A DNA stretch of 64,000 nucleotides from Panax quinquefolius (Eukaryota; Streptophyta; Magnoliopsida; Apiales; Araliaceae): positions 42,347,807 to 42,411,806 of the forward strand of contig CM035170.1 in NCBI GenBank assembly GCA_020205615.1. The letters run 5' to 3'. Under the pieces are notes generated by a model. The model was not told where the DNA came from and made no database searches. It saw nothing but the letters and a program-made list of their open reading frames with translations. Shown here piece by piece: positions 49,488 to 62,495 of the stretch. The number at the start of each line of letters is the position of its first letter. Position 1 is the stretch's first letter. The position numbers and the translations under genes were made by a program.

Positions 49488-52291
49488 TGTAACGCCCAAG
49501 AATTTCGAATTTTCAATGAATTAAATTTTTTATTTGATTATGTGGATTAAATGAATTTAATTGAGTTATTATGTGAATAAGATGTTCGAAGGTCATTCTA
49601 TGACCTAGAATGTGTAGATGTGGTTAGTATTCTGGCTTTGTGCTAGAATTAATTGTTCTGAATTATCAACACGAGAACGAAGGTTTTCTGAGATTGTTTG
49701 CGTAAAAACACTATTCATCTGATGTCGTTTGGAGCTAGGGTTTGAAATTCTGAGAAACGCGTAATGTTAGAATATGACGATATTATGGAATATCCAATAA
49801 TATTTCCGTTATGGCAAACGAAGTTTTCGCCTGCGGACTTAAAACCTAAGGGTTGTGAAAGAGATTTCCGAAAGGGAAATGTAATGCGTATAGTCGTTTC
49901 GATTTTTATTCGTAAGGAATATGATTATTATACTAGTATGTATACGAGTATGGTATAAAGAATAGTACAACACATGATACGATCATTATATGAGTATTAT
50001 ACAAAGAGAATACGTGAGTAATACGTGTAGAATGCGAGTTGTATTATTAGAATATGAGTTAAGGATTTTATCCAATCCAATTGGACTTGGATTAATAACA
50101 AGCCCAATGAATTAAGTATGCAAGCCCAATGTTTGTTAATGTCAAGACCAATCCAAAGAATTAAACCGTGGGTCGAATCGGCTGGTCAAGGGGTGGGTAA
50201 AACCCATGGGGCAACCCATGGGGATAACCCATGGACAAGGTGGGCCGGCCACTTGGTGTGCAAGGCAAGTGAGTCACTTGGTCACCAAGTATTTTGCTTG
50301 TTGAAAAAGTTGTAAATAAGCGAGGAGGTGCTAAATTGGACCATTTTGCCCCTCATTTGGTTTTCTATAAATAAAAAGCTAAGAGTTGGATTTTTGTTGT
50401 TTTAAAAATTTGTCTAAACTATTTAAGAGAGAGAAAAGAGCTAGAAACTTATAATCTTTCTACTTCCAAGCAAACCACTAGACGTTTATCAAGAACGTTA
50501 ACTACTTAAAAGGTAAATTCCTATAAACCGTAATCTTCATCCTTTTCAATTTCTTTCTCATAGAAGAATTGTAGATGAGTGGAGAGTGTTTATTAAGAAG
50601 ATATAAGAATGCCTATTAATGACCAAATCATGGATAGAACATTAGCAAATAGAAATCGTAAGTGTTTACGTGAGTTAAAAAAATAAAAAAGTCTTGAACA
50701 TGAACTTAGTTATAATTGAACGTTTTGGAAATTGTTGTAGCTAAGGTATGTGCATCTTGATTTGGTTAGGATGTAGATATGAAGTCCATGGAGTATTCCA
50801 TTTGATTTGGCTTGGAGAACATTAGTAACGGTTTATAATGGATTTCTTGAGAATAGACGTTAAACGTCGAAAACGTATAAAGTCCGGATTAAAGGTCAAA
50901 AGTTGGTCGTGTGACTTGAAAAGCGTCGGTTTCAATGTCAACATGTGAGATAAGGTAATTAAGAGTCGTTGGCGAAAGAATCGTCGCATTCGACTTATAA
51001 CGAAGAAAACGAGTATTGAACGGACGAAAACGTTAAACGAACGCTCAAAAATGAACTTAAAGGTGAATTCCGAGTTAACGAATTCAGAAATATGAAATTC
51101 TTATATGAACACGTAAGGATGTAATTCCTGACTTGTAGGAATTCGAATGGGTTAATTCAAATGTAAAACGAACAAATTAGGAAGCCAGGAATTTCGTTAA
51201 GAAACCAAACTGTTTTGGTTATCGGTGCATGTTAGGTTACGCAATGACCAAACCCCGTGTTATCTGTCACGCACTACGGCCAGATTTTAGGTGAGAGAAA
51301 ATAAAAGGTCTGGAGACTTATACTGCAGCTATGTACGAGCATTTGTACATGGACTCGAGCCGCAGCGTCAAGTCCGGGCAAAACCTCTGGAGAGTGGTGC
51401 CGCATCGCCACTAGAATGCATAGGATGTCGTGCCGCAACGCCGACAGTAGAAAAAGGTTGACCAAGTTAGTTTTTGTTCAATTTTGAATGAAGACTTAAA
51501 GTAAGATGTTAAAGGTACTTAAAGTACATACCGAGACTTACTTTAAAACACTTGTAAGATGTTAATGTAAGAAGATCTAGTAAGGTTTAATAGTAATTAA
51601 ACGAAGAACATAAAGACGTAATGAGTGAACCGTGAATGACGTTCAACGTTGGTAATTAACCATTTACGATCGAATGTCAGCTAAGGACGTAAGAACGTTA
51701 ATGAAATATAACGAGGTATAGAAAGTCGAATCGACTTTAATAATGAAGTTAAAACAAGTAAGACATATAAGAGAAAGAAGTTGGTTAGAACCGTAAAGTG
51801 AGTTTGTTTGATGACTAATTACAGTGTTCTATGTGAATATCTCATATAGATCCTGTAAAGACTGAGAATAGTTGAAATATATATTCGAAGACGCTTGAAG
51901 GCAAGTCTTTCTTAACGCTTGTTTGACCTTCGTGTTAGTCAAGTTTTTACGAGATGCATGTTATACAATGCATGAATTGTAAATAGAAAAGAGTTGATGC
52001 CTATTTTATTCTGGCTAGACAAGTATTGAAGAGTTGATTGATTTGTTACAAGTCTGTTGATATAGAGCTGTTAACGCTATCCTATGCCAAGTATATGGTA
52101 CGGATGAGAAGGTAAGTTTGTCTATGTACAAACAAAAAAATTTTCATCGATTATTCGACGGGCACGCAAGGTTGCCAAATGTTAAACGTAAATACGTTTA
52201 ACGTAAGAGTGTTGATCAACATAGAGTACAATAGGCTGATCACCTAGAAGTGCTCGTAAGTAAAGACGGGTGGATGGCCTTACTGCCGGAT
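49488..52291 (+). repeat. 5' LTR of element E, 3' end deleted
   Basis: It matches the 3' LTR collinearly to GCCGGAT at 52291, then jumps straight into gag coding sequence. TATAAATA lies at 50366-50373 and intron-donor-like AAAG|GTAAAT at 50513. I count about 14 differences from the 3' LTR in the first 280 bp. Three CCCATGG units lie near 50207-50234. Confidence 0.9.
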
Positions 52292-55200
52292 GAGAACGAG
52301 AGGGGTCCTAATAACCCAATGTAAGAGTTCGTTAATTTATTAACGGCTGCATTTAACCAAGCTGGGGGTAGAGAACCTGCAGGACCTAGAGTAGCCCGAA
52401 CGACTACTTTTAAGGAATTTAAAAATGTAGGTCCACCCGAATTTAAAGGAACAACGGACCCAATGGAGTCCCAGACATGGGTCAAGGAAATAGAGAAGGC
52501 GTTTGTTATTACAACGCGTGGTGAAAGCGCAAAAGACCTCTTTTGCGGCCTATATGATGAAGGGGGAAGCCAACTACTGGTGGGAGGCTCACCGGGGTGA
52601 AATGGAGCGGAAGTCATTACATGGGAACAGTTTAAGAAGGTATTCTTCGAGAACTATTTCCCTACTAACATGCAAGGGAGAATGGAGATTAAGTTCTTAG
52701 AACTTAAGCAGGGGGACATGACTGTTCCCCAATATGCGGCCAAATTCAATGAATTGGCAAGGTTCGCTCCACACCAAGTGGACACGGAGGAGACGAAGGC
52801 TCGTAGGTTTGAGCAGGGCCTAAAACCCTGGCTCTATAGTAGGATATCGATTTTTCAGAGTGCTTCCTACGGGACCATTCTGGAAAAGGCGATAATAGCG
52901 GAGGGTGGTAGCGAGGCGTTGACTAAGTACCACAAAGATAGGAAGAATAAGGGTAAGGGAGAGGGAGGAAATAAGGCAGAGGTTGCCAGTGGAAGTGGCA
53001 ATATGCCTAAGAGGAAGAATTTTAACCACAGGAATCTTGGGGCAAAACAAGGAATCCTAAACGGAGGATGGAGGCATGTAAGACATGCGGTAAGACTCAT
53101 CTGGGAGTTTGCCTGAAGGGGAAGATCGGTTATTATAACTGTGGGCAGGAGGGTCATATATCTCCCAACTGTCCTAATCCTAAGAAAAGCCGGGGATGTT
53201 TTGTTTGTGGGTCGGTAGACCACATGGCAAGAAATTGCCCAAAGAAAGGGGCGGAGGGTAGTAAGGGTTCTGGTAGTGGTAATTTAGTCATTACTGAACC
53301 AACACCATCAGTGGGTAGACCCTCAGCCCAAACATTTAATATGACAGTCCAAGATGTGGTTGCATCAACGGATGTAGTAACAGGTATCATTCCAGTCAAC
53401 AAAATAAATACTTACGTGTTATTTGACTCGGGTGCTACTTGTTTTTTTATAGCATGTGGATTTGCTCATAAATTGGGATTAAATCCTAAAAACTTAGAAA
53501 TACCTTTAGACGTTAAGGTAGCAAATGAGGAGATAATTCCCATTGAACACATTCATAGGAATTGTTTTGTAGATATCAAGGGTAATAGATTATCGGTAGA
53601 TCTTTTACCGATAAGGTTAAGAGAATTCGATGTGATTCTCGGTATGGATTGGTTAATTAACCATAAAGCAATAATAGATTGTCATAGAAAGAGTGTGAAC
53701 CTAAGGCTTCCTAAGAAACCTGGGGTGGTGTTTTATGGAAATAAATCACCGGGACGTTCTTGTTGTCTAACCATGACACAAGCTAAGAAGATGTTGAAGA
53801 AGGGGTGTAAGGGTTATCTGTGTCATGTGGTGGATACCCAAAGAGTGGGAACATCATTGGAACAGATAGCAGTGGTACAAGAATTCGTAGATGTATTTCT
53901 GGAGGAGTTAACAGGTATTCCGCCAAATAGGGATGTAGAGTTTGTGATTGATTTGTTGCCGGGTACGACACCAGTTTCAAAGGCACCATATAGAATGGCG
54001 CCAGTTGAGATGAAGGAGTTAATGGTCCAGTTACAATAACTATTAGATAGAAAGTACATTCAACCAAGTGTGTCACCGTGGGGAGCACCGGTGTTGTTTG
54101 TAAAGAAAAAGGACAGATCGTTACGACTTTGTATCGACTATCGGGAGTTGAACAAGTTAACAATTAAGAATAAATACCCGTTGCCCAGGATCGATGATCT
54201 ATATGATCAGTTGAAAGGGGTAAAGTATTTTTCTAAGATAGACTTGCGTACAGGGTATCATCAACTGAAAGTGAGGAAGAAAGATATACCTAAAACGGCA
54301 TTCAGAACTCGTTACGGGCATTACGAGTTTTTGGTTATGTCGTTTGGGTTGACAAATGCGCCAGCCGCGTTCATGGATATGATGAATAGAGCGTTCTAAT
54401 AGTATTTGGACCAGTTTGTCGTAGTCTTCATTGATGATATTCTAGTCTATTCCAAGACGCCAGAAGATCATGCTGAACATCTAAGAATAGTGTTGAAAAC
54501 ACTACGGAGGGAGAAGTTGTATGCAAAATTCACTAAGTGTGAATTTTGTCTCGAACGAGTGTAGTTTCTAGGACATGTTATAGACAAAAATGGCATCTCC
54601 GTAGATCCAGCGAAGGTGGAAGCAGTGAATGAGTGGGAGCAACCGAAAATGCCGACCGAGGTTAGGAGTTTTCTGGGGTTAGTGGGATACTATAGAAGGT
54701 TCATTCAGGACTTTTCTAAATTAGCTACTCTGCTGACAAATCTAACAAGGAAGTCGGTGAAGTACGAGTGGATGAGAAAAAGTGTGAGCGTAGTTTTCAA
54801 GAACTAAAAGGAGGTTGAGTGAGGCACCATATTATCTTTACCGATGATACGGGAATTTTGTAGTTTATAGCGATGCTTCGCATAGAGGACTAGGTTGCGT
54901 GCTTATGCGGCATGACAAGGTCATTACAGTGTCACGTCCACGTCGACTAAAGGATTATGAGAAGGTTTACCCTACTCATGACCTAGAACTGGCTGTTGTA
55001 GTGTTTGAATTAAAAATATGGAGACATTATTTATACGGGGAGAAGTGTGAGATATATACGGACCATAAAAGTATGAAATATATCTTCACACAGAAGGAGT
55101 TGAACATGAGGCAGAGAAGGTGGTTAGAATTGATAAAAGATTATGACTGTGATATCTTATATCATCCGGGGAAGGCGAAAGTAGTAGCCGATGCATTAAG

Positions 55201-56764
55201 TCGGAAGGGTAGAGAAAAGCTGTCAATGTTAACAACTCAGAACGAGTTAATAGCAGAGATGGCCAAGATGGAATTAGAAGTTAAGTTACCAAGTGAAACA
55301 GTAGAGATGTTGTTCTCAATAAAGACTCGACCAACGATAGTGGAACGGGTTAAGGAGGTACAGATAAGTACTGAAGAATGCAAACAGATAAAGAAGATAA
55401 TGAAGGATGATGTGAAGACTAAGTACAACCTTGATAAAGAAGGTTTACTTCGTTTTGAAGGAAGAATTTGGGTTCCAAATAATTCTGAGTTGAAAGAAGA
55501 GATTATGTGTGAGGCCCATAGTTCGAGGTACTCGATACATCCTGGTAGTACTAAGATGTATCAAGACCTTCGTCAGAACTTTTGGTGGCCGAACATGAAA
55601 AGGGAGATTGCAGAATATGTTAGTAAGTGCTTAACTTGTCAGAAAGTTAAGGCTGAACACCAAAGACCGAGTGGATTGATATGACCACTGGAGATTCTAG
55701 AGTGGAAATGGGAGCATATCACCATGGACTTTGTGGTGGGACTTCCAACGACCAGAAAAGGATACGATGCTATTTGGGTAATAGTGGATTGGTTAACTAA
55801 ATCGGCTCATTTTCTACCAATAGGAGTTAGTTATAACTTAGAGCAGTTAGCTAAGCTTTATGTCAAAGAAATCATTTCTAGACATGGAGTACCTGTTTTG
55901 ATTGTGTCCAATCGTGATCCACGATTCACGTCCAACTTTTGGAAGAGTTTGCAAGAGCAAATGGGAACACAGTTGAGATTGAGTGCGGCGTATCATCCAC
56001 AGACGGATGGGCAAAGCGAACAGACAATTCAAATGCTAGAAGACATGTTAAGGTCTTGCGTTATGGATTTCAAGGGGAGTTGGGACGAATATCTACCGTT
56101 GGTAGAATTCACTTACAACAATAGTTTTCACGCTAGTATAGGCATGCCGCCTTACGAAGCATTGTATGGAAGGAAGTGTAGAACACCACTTTGTTGGGAT
56201 GAAGTAGGTGAATGTCGAATGTTGGGATCTGAGATGGTACAGCAAATGGCAGATACGGTAAAGCTGATAAGAGCTCGATTAATAACGGCTCAAGATAGAC
56301 AACGGAAGTATGCAGATCCTCATCGAGAGAAGAGGGAGTTTGAAGTAGGGTCTTATGTCTTTGTAAAAGTATCGCCTTGGAAAGGGAAGATACATTTTGG
56401 AAAGAAAGGGAAGTTAAGTCCGAGGTTTGTAGGACCTTTTGAGATTTTAAGAAGAATAGGAGAGGTAGCTTATGAAGTAGCCTTACCTCCAGAAATGGAA
56501 AGAATACACAATGTGTTTCATGTGTCTGTGTTGCGTCCTTATAAACTGGATTATAAGCATGTAATAGAGTATGAGTCTATTCAAGTAGAAAAAGACTTAA
56601 CGTATGAAGAACTTCCGATTCAGATTATTGATAGGAAGGAACAAGTCTTGAGAAATAAAGTAATACCTTCAATAAAGGTAATTTGGAGTAACCACGATGC
56701 TGAAGAAGCAACGTGGGAGCTCGAAAGTAAAATGAAGGAAAAGTTTCCTCATTTGTTTATGTAA
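52292..56764 (+). pseudogene. Degenerate gag-pol of element E
   Basis: The start of gag is missing. Gag runs from 52292 (FKEFKNVGPPEFKGTTDP, then after a frameshift AAYMMKGEANYWWEA and PQYAAKFNELARFAP). Two knuckles lie at about 53128-53235; the first lost its first Cys (YYNCGQEGHISPNC) and the second is intact (CFVCGSVDHMARNC). Protease has FDSGATCFF and ILGMDWL. RT follows a stop at 54037 and includes FIDDILVYS (about 54430). Stops lie near 54397 and 54562 and a frameshift before RNase H ([10 protein letters not shown], about 54867; TDHKS). The integrase zinc domain ends CLTCQ (about 55633), a TGA lies at 55682, then ITMDF, SNRDPRF and HPQTDGQSEQ contain the D, D and E region. The chromodomain-like tail has VIWSNH and ATWELES. 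The 346-codon integrase part (55724-56764) is the longest intact stretch. Confidence 0.94.
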
Positions 56765-56796
56765 GAATAGCGAGATTCTGGGGACAGAATCCTTAT

Positions 56797-56809
56797 AAGG
56801 AGGGAAGAA
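56797..56809 (+). other. Polypurine tract of element E
   Basis: AAGGAGGGAAGAA lies immediately before the TGTAACGCCC start of the 3' LTR. Confidence 0.85.
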
Positions 56810-59800
56810 TGTAACGCCCAAGAATTTTGAATTTTCAATGAATTAAATTTTTTATTTGATTATGTGGATTAAATGAATTTAATTGAGTTATTATGTGAGT
56901 AAGATGTTCGAAGGTCGTTCTATGACCTAGAATTTGTAGACGTGGTTAGTATTTTGGCTTTGTGCTAGAATTAATTGTTGTGAATTATCAAGACGAGAAC
57001 AAAGGTTTTCTGAGATTGTTTGCGTAAAAACACTATTCATCCGATGTCGTTCGGAGCTAGGGTTTGAAATTCTAAGAAACTCGTACTGTTAGAATATGAC
57101 GATATTATGGAATATCCAATAATATTTCCGTTATGGCAAACGAAGTTTTCACATGCGGACTTAAAACCTAAGGGTTGTGAAAGAGATTTTCGAAAGGGAA
57201 ATGTAATGCGTATAGTCGTTTCAATTTTTATACGTAAGGAATATGAGTATTATACTAGTATGTATAGGAGTATGGTATAAAGAATAGTACGACGCATGAT
57301 ACGATCATTATATGAGTATTATACAAAGAGAATACGTGAGTAATACGCGTAGAATACGAGTTGTATTATTAGAATATGAGTTAAGGATTTTATCCAATCC
57401 AATTGGACTTGGATTAATAACAAGCCCAATAAATTAAGTGTGCAAGCCCAATGTTTGTTAATGTCAAGCCCAATCCAAAGAATTAAATCGTGGGTCGAAC
57501 CGGCGGGTCAAGGGGTGGGTAAAACCCATGGGGCAACCCATGGGGATAACCCATGGGCAAGGTGGACCGGCCACTTGGTGTGCAAGGCAAGTGAGTCACT
57601 TGGTCACCAAGTATTTTGCTTGGTGACAAAGTTGTAAATAAGTGAGAAGGTGCTAAATTGGACCATTTTACCCCTCAATTGGTTTTCTATAAATAGAAAG
57701 CTAAGAGTTGGATTTTTGTTGTTTTAAAAAGTTGTCTAACATATTTGAGAGAGAGAAAAGAGCTAGAAACTTATAATCTTTCTACTTCTAAGCAAACCAC
57801 TAGACTTTTATCAAGAACGTTAACTACTTCAAAGGTAAATTCCTATAAACCATAATCTTCATCCTTTTCGATTTCTTTCTCATAGAAGAATCATAGATGA
57901 GTGGAGAGTGTTTATTAAGAAGATATAAGAATTCCTATTAATGACCAAATCATGGATAGAACATGACCAAATAGAAATCGTAAGTGTTTACGTGAGTTAA
58001 AACCATAAAAAAGTCTTGAACGTGAACTTAGTTATAATTGAACGTTTTGGAAATCGTTGTAGCCAAGGTATGTGCATCTTGATTTAGTTAGGATGTAGAT
58101 ATGAAGTCCATGGAGTATTCCATCTGATTTGGCTTAGAGAACATTAGTAACAAAGTTATGACGAATTTTGCGGGAATAGACGTTAAACGTCGAAAACGTA
58201 TAAAGTCCGGATTAAAGGTCAAAAGTTGCCGTGTGACTTGAAAACGTCGGTTTCTAATGTCAACATGTGAGATAAGGTAATTAAGAGTCATTGGTGAAAG
58301 AATCATTGCATTCTGACTTATAACAAAGAAAACGAGTATTGAACGGACGAAAATATTAAACGAACGCTCAAAAATGAACTTAAAGGTGAATTCCGAATTA
58401 ACGAATTTGGAAATATGAAATTCTTATATGAACACGTAAAGGATGTAATTCCTGACTTGTAGGAATTTGAATGGGTCAATTCGGATGTAAAACGAACAAA
58501 TTAGGAAGCCAAGAGTTTCGTTAAGAAACCAAACTGCTTTTTGGCTAATCGGTGCATTGTGTTCGTAGCCAGCATGCCAAACCATGTTATCTATCATGTA
58601 CATGCAGCCTTGATTATGGCGGTGGAGAAAATAAAAAGGTTCTGAGACTCACGCATGCAAATGCAGCGTTTGTACATGGACTCGCGCCGCAACGCCAAGT
58701 CCGGGCAAAACCTCTGGAGAGTGGCGCCGCAACGCCACTAGAATGCATAGGATGTCGTCATGCTTGTGAACGATGAAAAGGTTGACCAAGTTAGTTTTTG
58801 TTCCATTTTGAATGAAGACTTAAAGTAAGATGTTAAAGGTACTTAAAGTACATACCGAGACTTACTTTAAAACACTTGTAAGATGTTAATGTAAGAAGAT
58901 CTAGTAAGGTTTAATAGTAATTAAACGAAGAACACAAAGACGTAATGAGTGAACTGTGAATGACGTTCAACGTTGGTAATTAACCATTTATGATCGAATG
59001 TCAGCTAAGGACGTAAGAACGTTAATGAAACATAACGAAGTATAGAAAGTCGAATCGACTTTAATAATGAAGTTAAAACAAGTAAGACATATAAGAGAAA
59101 GAAGTTGGTTAGAACCGTAAAGTGAGTTTGTTTGATGACTAATTACAGTGTTCTATGTGAATATCTCATGTAGATCCTATAAAGACTGAGAATAGTTGAA
59201 ATATATATTCGAAGACGCTTGAAGGCAAGTCTTTCTTAACGTTTGTCTGACCTTCGTGTTAGTCAAGTTTTTACGAGATGCATGTTATACAATGCATGAA
59301 TTATAAATAGAAAAGAGTCGATGCCTGTTTTATTCTAGCTAGACAAGTATTGAAGAGTTGATTAATTTGTTACAAGTCTATTGATATAGAATTGTTAACA
59401 CTATCCTATGCCAAGTATATGGTACGGATGAGAAGGTAAGTTTGTCTATGTACAAACAAAAGTATTTTCATTGATTATTCGATGGGCACGCGAGGTTGCC
59501 AAATGTTAAACGTAAATACGTTTAACGTAAGAGTGTTGATCAACATAGAGTACAATAGGCTGATCACCTAGAAGTGCTCGTAAGTAAAGACGGGTGGATG
59601 GCCTTACTGTCGGATATCCTTTTCAAGTATGAAAATGAAAAGAGTATGTTCATGGTCTATTGACTGGTTCATCATTCCTAAGCTATTAATTATGCTCTGG
59701 GATTGCTGTATGAGAAGTATTAGTCAAATGTGTCATAATGCTTCATAGATAATTGTTCAGATATAAAATTAAAGCATGTATTTGTTGGGGTGATATTCAT

Positions 59801-60145
59801 ATAATTCGTTGTTAAGACTTGCTGAGCTAGTTATGCTCATTCTTGCTTGAACCATATGTTTGCAGCTAAAGCCGAACGAACTGAGAGTTCTAAGGGAGAT
59901 AAAGGCAAGGCTAAGATGGACAATTAATCGTCCTGTAATAGACTAGTATATTTGTATGTAATATACTTATGAAGAATAACGAATGTATTCGGTTATGAGC
60001 CTGGGAAAAGATTTATTACAAATGTAATACAAAGATAGTAATTGCACTCATTTTACTGTTATCTCAATGGAATGATTGTATGGATCGTAGTATCGTGGAG
60101 CACCATCTGTTGGGTTGGAAGATACCCAGATTTGGGGGCGTCACA
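56810..60145 (+). repeat. 3' LTR of element E (complete)
   Basis: 3.34 kb. TATAAATAG is at 57688-57696, a donor-like AAAG|GTAAAT at 57835 and an acceptor-like TATGTTTGCAG at 59865. GCCGCAACGCC is repeated at about 58687 and 58724. It ends TTTGGGGGCGTCACA, the same final motif as the element 1/2 family. Confidence 0.92.
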
Positions 60146-61049
60146 GCCAGCATGTCTGTAGACTTTGTAGTGGGGCTGGTCTTTGATAATCATTGTTGCA
60201 TTACTCTTCAACTTTGGGAAGTTTTGAGCCACCAGTTCTAGGCTTGGAATTTCTAGAAGTACTTTTGGTGGTTCATTTGAGGCTTCCTCTTCTATTCTTC
60301 CGTTACTCCCAGCTGGAGAGATGACGGGATAGTATTCTGGTTCCTCTGATTCCTGATGAGCAGAATCCAAATCTTTCTCTATTTCTTATCTTTTTGAGCC
60401 TGAATCATTCTGATCAGATTCATCAGTGAATCCTTCTTGTTGATTTTCATTACCAGAACTTTCTTCAGCAATATCTTACTTGGATTCATCCTCTTCATCA
60501 CTAGTCCCACCTTCAGTACTTTCTTCCTTTGATCCAGATCCATCATCACTTACTTCTATGACTTCAGTAGAGTGATCACTTTTCTTCCTGGAGGCAAATT
60601 GAGCATGTAATCTGTAGCTCTTTCTTCTCCCTGGGGCTTCAGCTATGGGAGAGTCAAACTCTTCTTCCTCTTCAGACTCTGAGGCCTTTAAATCATCTGC
60701 TAAACTTTCTTGACGTTCAACATTTGTAGGGGCATGTCCTTCATCTTCAGAATCAACATCATTTGACCCATCATCTGGACTTGTTGGAGCATTTGCATTT
60801 GGAGATGCAGTTGGGTCATCTTGTAGCTTTTCTTCATCATCAGAGTGAATTCTCTGAGAGTTAGCCATTGGGCTTGTGCATTCTTCTTCATCAGCATATT
60901 CTGCATTTTCTTCCATGAATTCAGCTTCAGCTTCATTGCTGGATTCGTTCTTTGGGGACTTGATCTTGAGACCGTCGGTTCCCTTCTCTTCTTCTGACTC
61001 TTTGTTCTTCTCTTTGTCAGATGTACATTCTTGGGAAACTGGGGCTGGT
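60146..61049 (-). pseudogene. N-terminal/middle part of the large ORF, copy 2
   Basis: It continues copy 2 of the non-autonomous ORF across the element E insertion. The frame 60916-60476 matches the acidic part of copy 1 (RRKSYRLHAQFASRK here, RRKSYRLQAKFASKR there). The frame near 60370-60150 contains LELVAQNFPKL and HYKVYRHAG. Relative to copy 1 it lacks about 80 residues before LELVAQNF, and stops lie near 60476 and 60390. It is cut at 61049 by element F. Confidence 0.7.
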
Positions 61050-62495
61050 TGATGAGTGGGATTTATACCCGTAAATCGGATACTTTATGTCTTAAATAGT
61101 TGTCTGTTCTCGTAGGGTTTATATGTTTTTATATGATTATAGTGTTGTTGTGCTTAATTGACATATTGCAGGGCTTATCAGGTGTTTTCCACCATTCAGG
61201 GGAAAAACGGGCATTTTATGTATAGCCATACGCCATACATACCAAAGCCAAGCATATTGGCATGCGCAAGATCGCCACTCCTCGCCCTTGTTGACATCAT
61301 CTTGTACATGACACCAATGTTCCTTCTTGGGCTCGCGCTGTAGTGCGAGCTCTGTTGCCTCTTTTTTACGACTAACAAAAGAGCTCTAACTCATGCAAGC
61401 ATACATGTGTCAACAAGTAATACAGAGCAAGTAAAGTATCGATCCCACAGAGAAAGTTGTTTAACTTAAACTACTATTCATTAATTAAATCACTATATTT
61501 ATATGCTCACACTAAAGATTAAACTTGGTTGATTCTTGAATTGCAAATAACAACTAAAATAATATAAACGATATAATAAATGATATTGGAATTAATGGGA
61601 TTCTAACTTCATTTACTATTTCATTCAATCGCCACTATCATGCCTGACTTGTTCACATATCATAGGAAAGTAGCCAAGAGCACTAAAAGAGTATTAGCCA
61701 TTTTTCAATGCACTAAGACCTATTTACACAACATCCACAGATGATAGACTCTATGTAATCATCAATATAACCAACATCACTATATGTCTATGTGAAATTG
61801 TAACTATATTGATTTTAAGTTCAAGCTCTTATCTTAACTTATACGGTGAAACAGTATAAGTCTATCTGGTTCACGAAATACATAAGCCATATAACACAGC
61901 CCTATATACTTATACTATCATGATTACAGTCTATATTTGCATGTTCATTGTCAATTCCATACAAATACTGAAATGAATGGTGATCAAGCATTCATGTATT
62001 CAAAACAATCATGACAGACATCCCATATAATATGCAAAACAACCCAGCATTTAAGTATGCAATCAAACTACATAATAAAATACGTTAGAATCCCATAATG
62101 GAGTTTAGTTCATGACTGAACCAAAAGCCATTATGGGATCAAAGTTAAACATGATCAATAAGCAACAATTGAAAGAGGAAAGATGAAACTATCAAACCCA
62201 ATTGCTGAATACATATCAATATCCAATCCCCATAAGATTCCAGCAAAAACTAATATTAATAATACGCTCTCGTAGAGAATTCCCAAGAAGGAGTAGAAAA
62301 TTAGCATCCATTTGCCTTATGCTCCAAATCACCACCAAAACAGGCCGATTCCTGCACTTATTCACCAAAAGGAGTTTTAAGAACATGCAATGCAAATTAA
62401 CATGAAATGCAGCTAAACTAGACTAAAATGTACTTGAGATGGGCATAGTTCATATGAATTGGTACTCCATAAGTAGGTAAAAATCCTACTTATCA
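61050..62495 (-). repeat. 3' LTR of element F (minus strand)
   Basis: It begins TGATGAGTGGGATTT and ends AAATCCTACTTATCA, an imperfect inverted pair. It interrupts copy 2 exactly where copy 1 continues uninterrupted (at GGCTGGT). The ATACCCCCAAACTTGAACC to its right is the complement of a polypurine tract, so this is a 3' LTR on the minus strand, 1.45 kb. The other LTR is beyond the window. Confidence 0.7.

Larger units (their letters stand above)
49488..60145 (+). mobile_element. Ty3/gypsy element E (Tekay/Del-like chromovirus)
   Basis: A 10.7-kb element flanked by GTCAG (49483-49487) and GCCAG (60146-60150), a target duplication with one change. It starts TGTAACGCCC and ends GGCGTCACA. The 5' LTR has lost its last roughly 530 bp together with the primer site and the start of gag, so it cannot replicate. 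It is inserted in copy 2 of the non-autonomous ORF. Confidence 0.93.
27613..61049 (-). mobile_element. Tandem non-autonomous LTR element (LTR-body-LTR-partial body), interrupted
   Basis: Reading + coordinates: LTR 27613-30044, purine tract, coding body, leader, tRNA-Met primer site (45321-45331), LTR 45334-48274, a second purine tract, and a second partial body (48287-49487 and 60146-61049). Both bodies are oriented minus and are homologous. No protease, RT or integrase is seen in either body, so this looks like a large LTR element that codes only for a gag-like or accessory protein. Copia, gypsy E and element F are later insertions. The left flank ends AAATG; the right flank is outside the window. 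Confidence 0.82.

Noticed and set aside
52240..52617. Minus-strand open frame of 125 codons
   Set aside because: It lies opposite the recognisable gag of element E.
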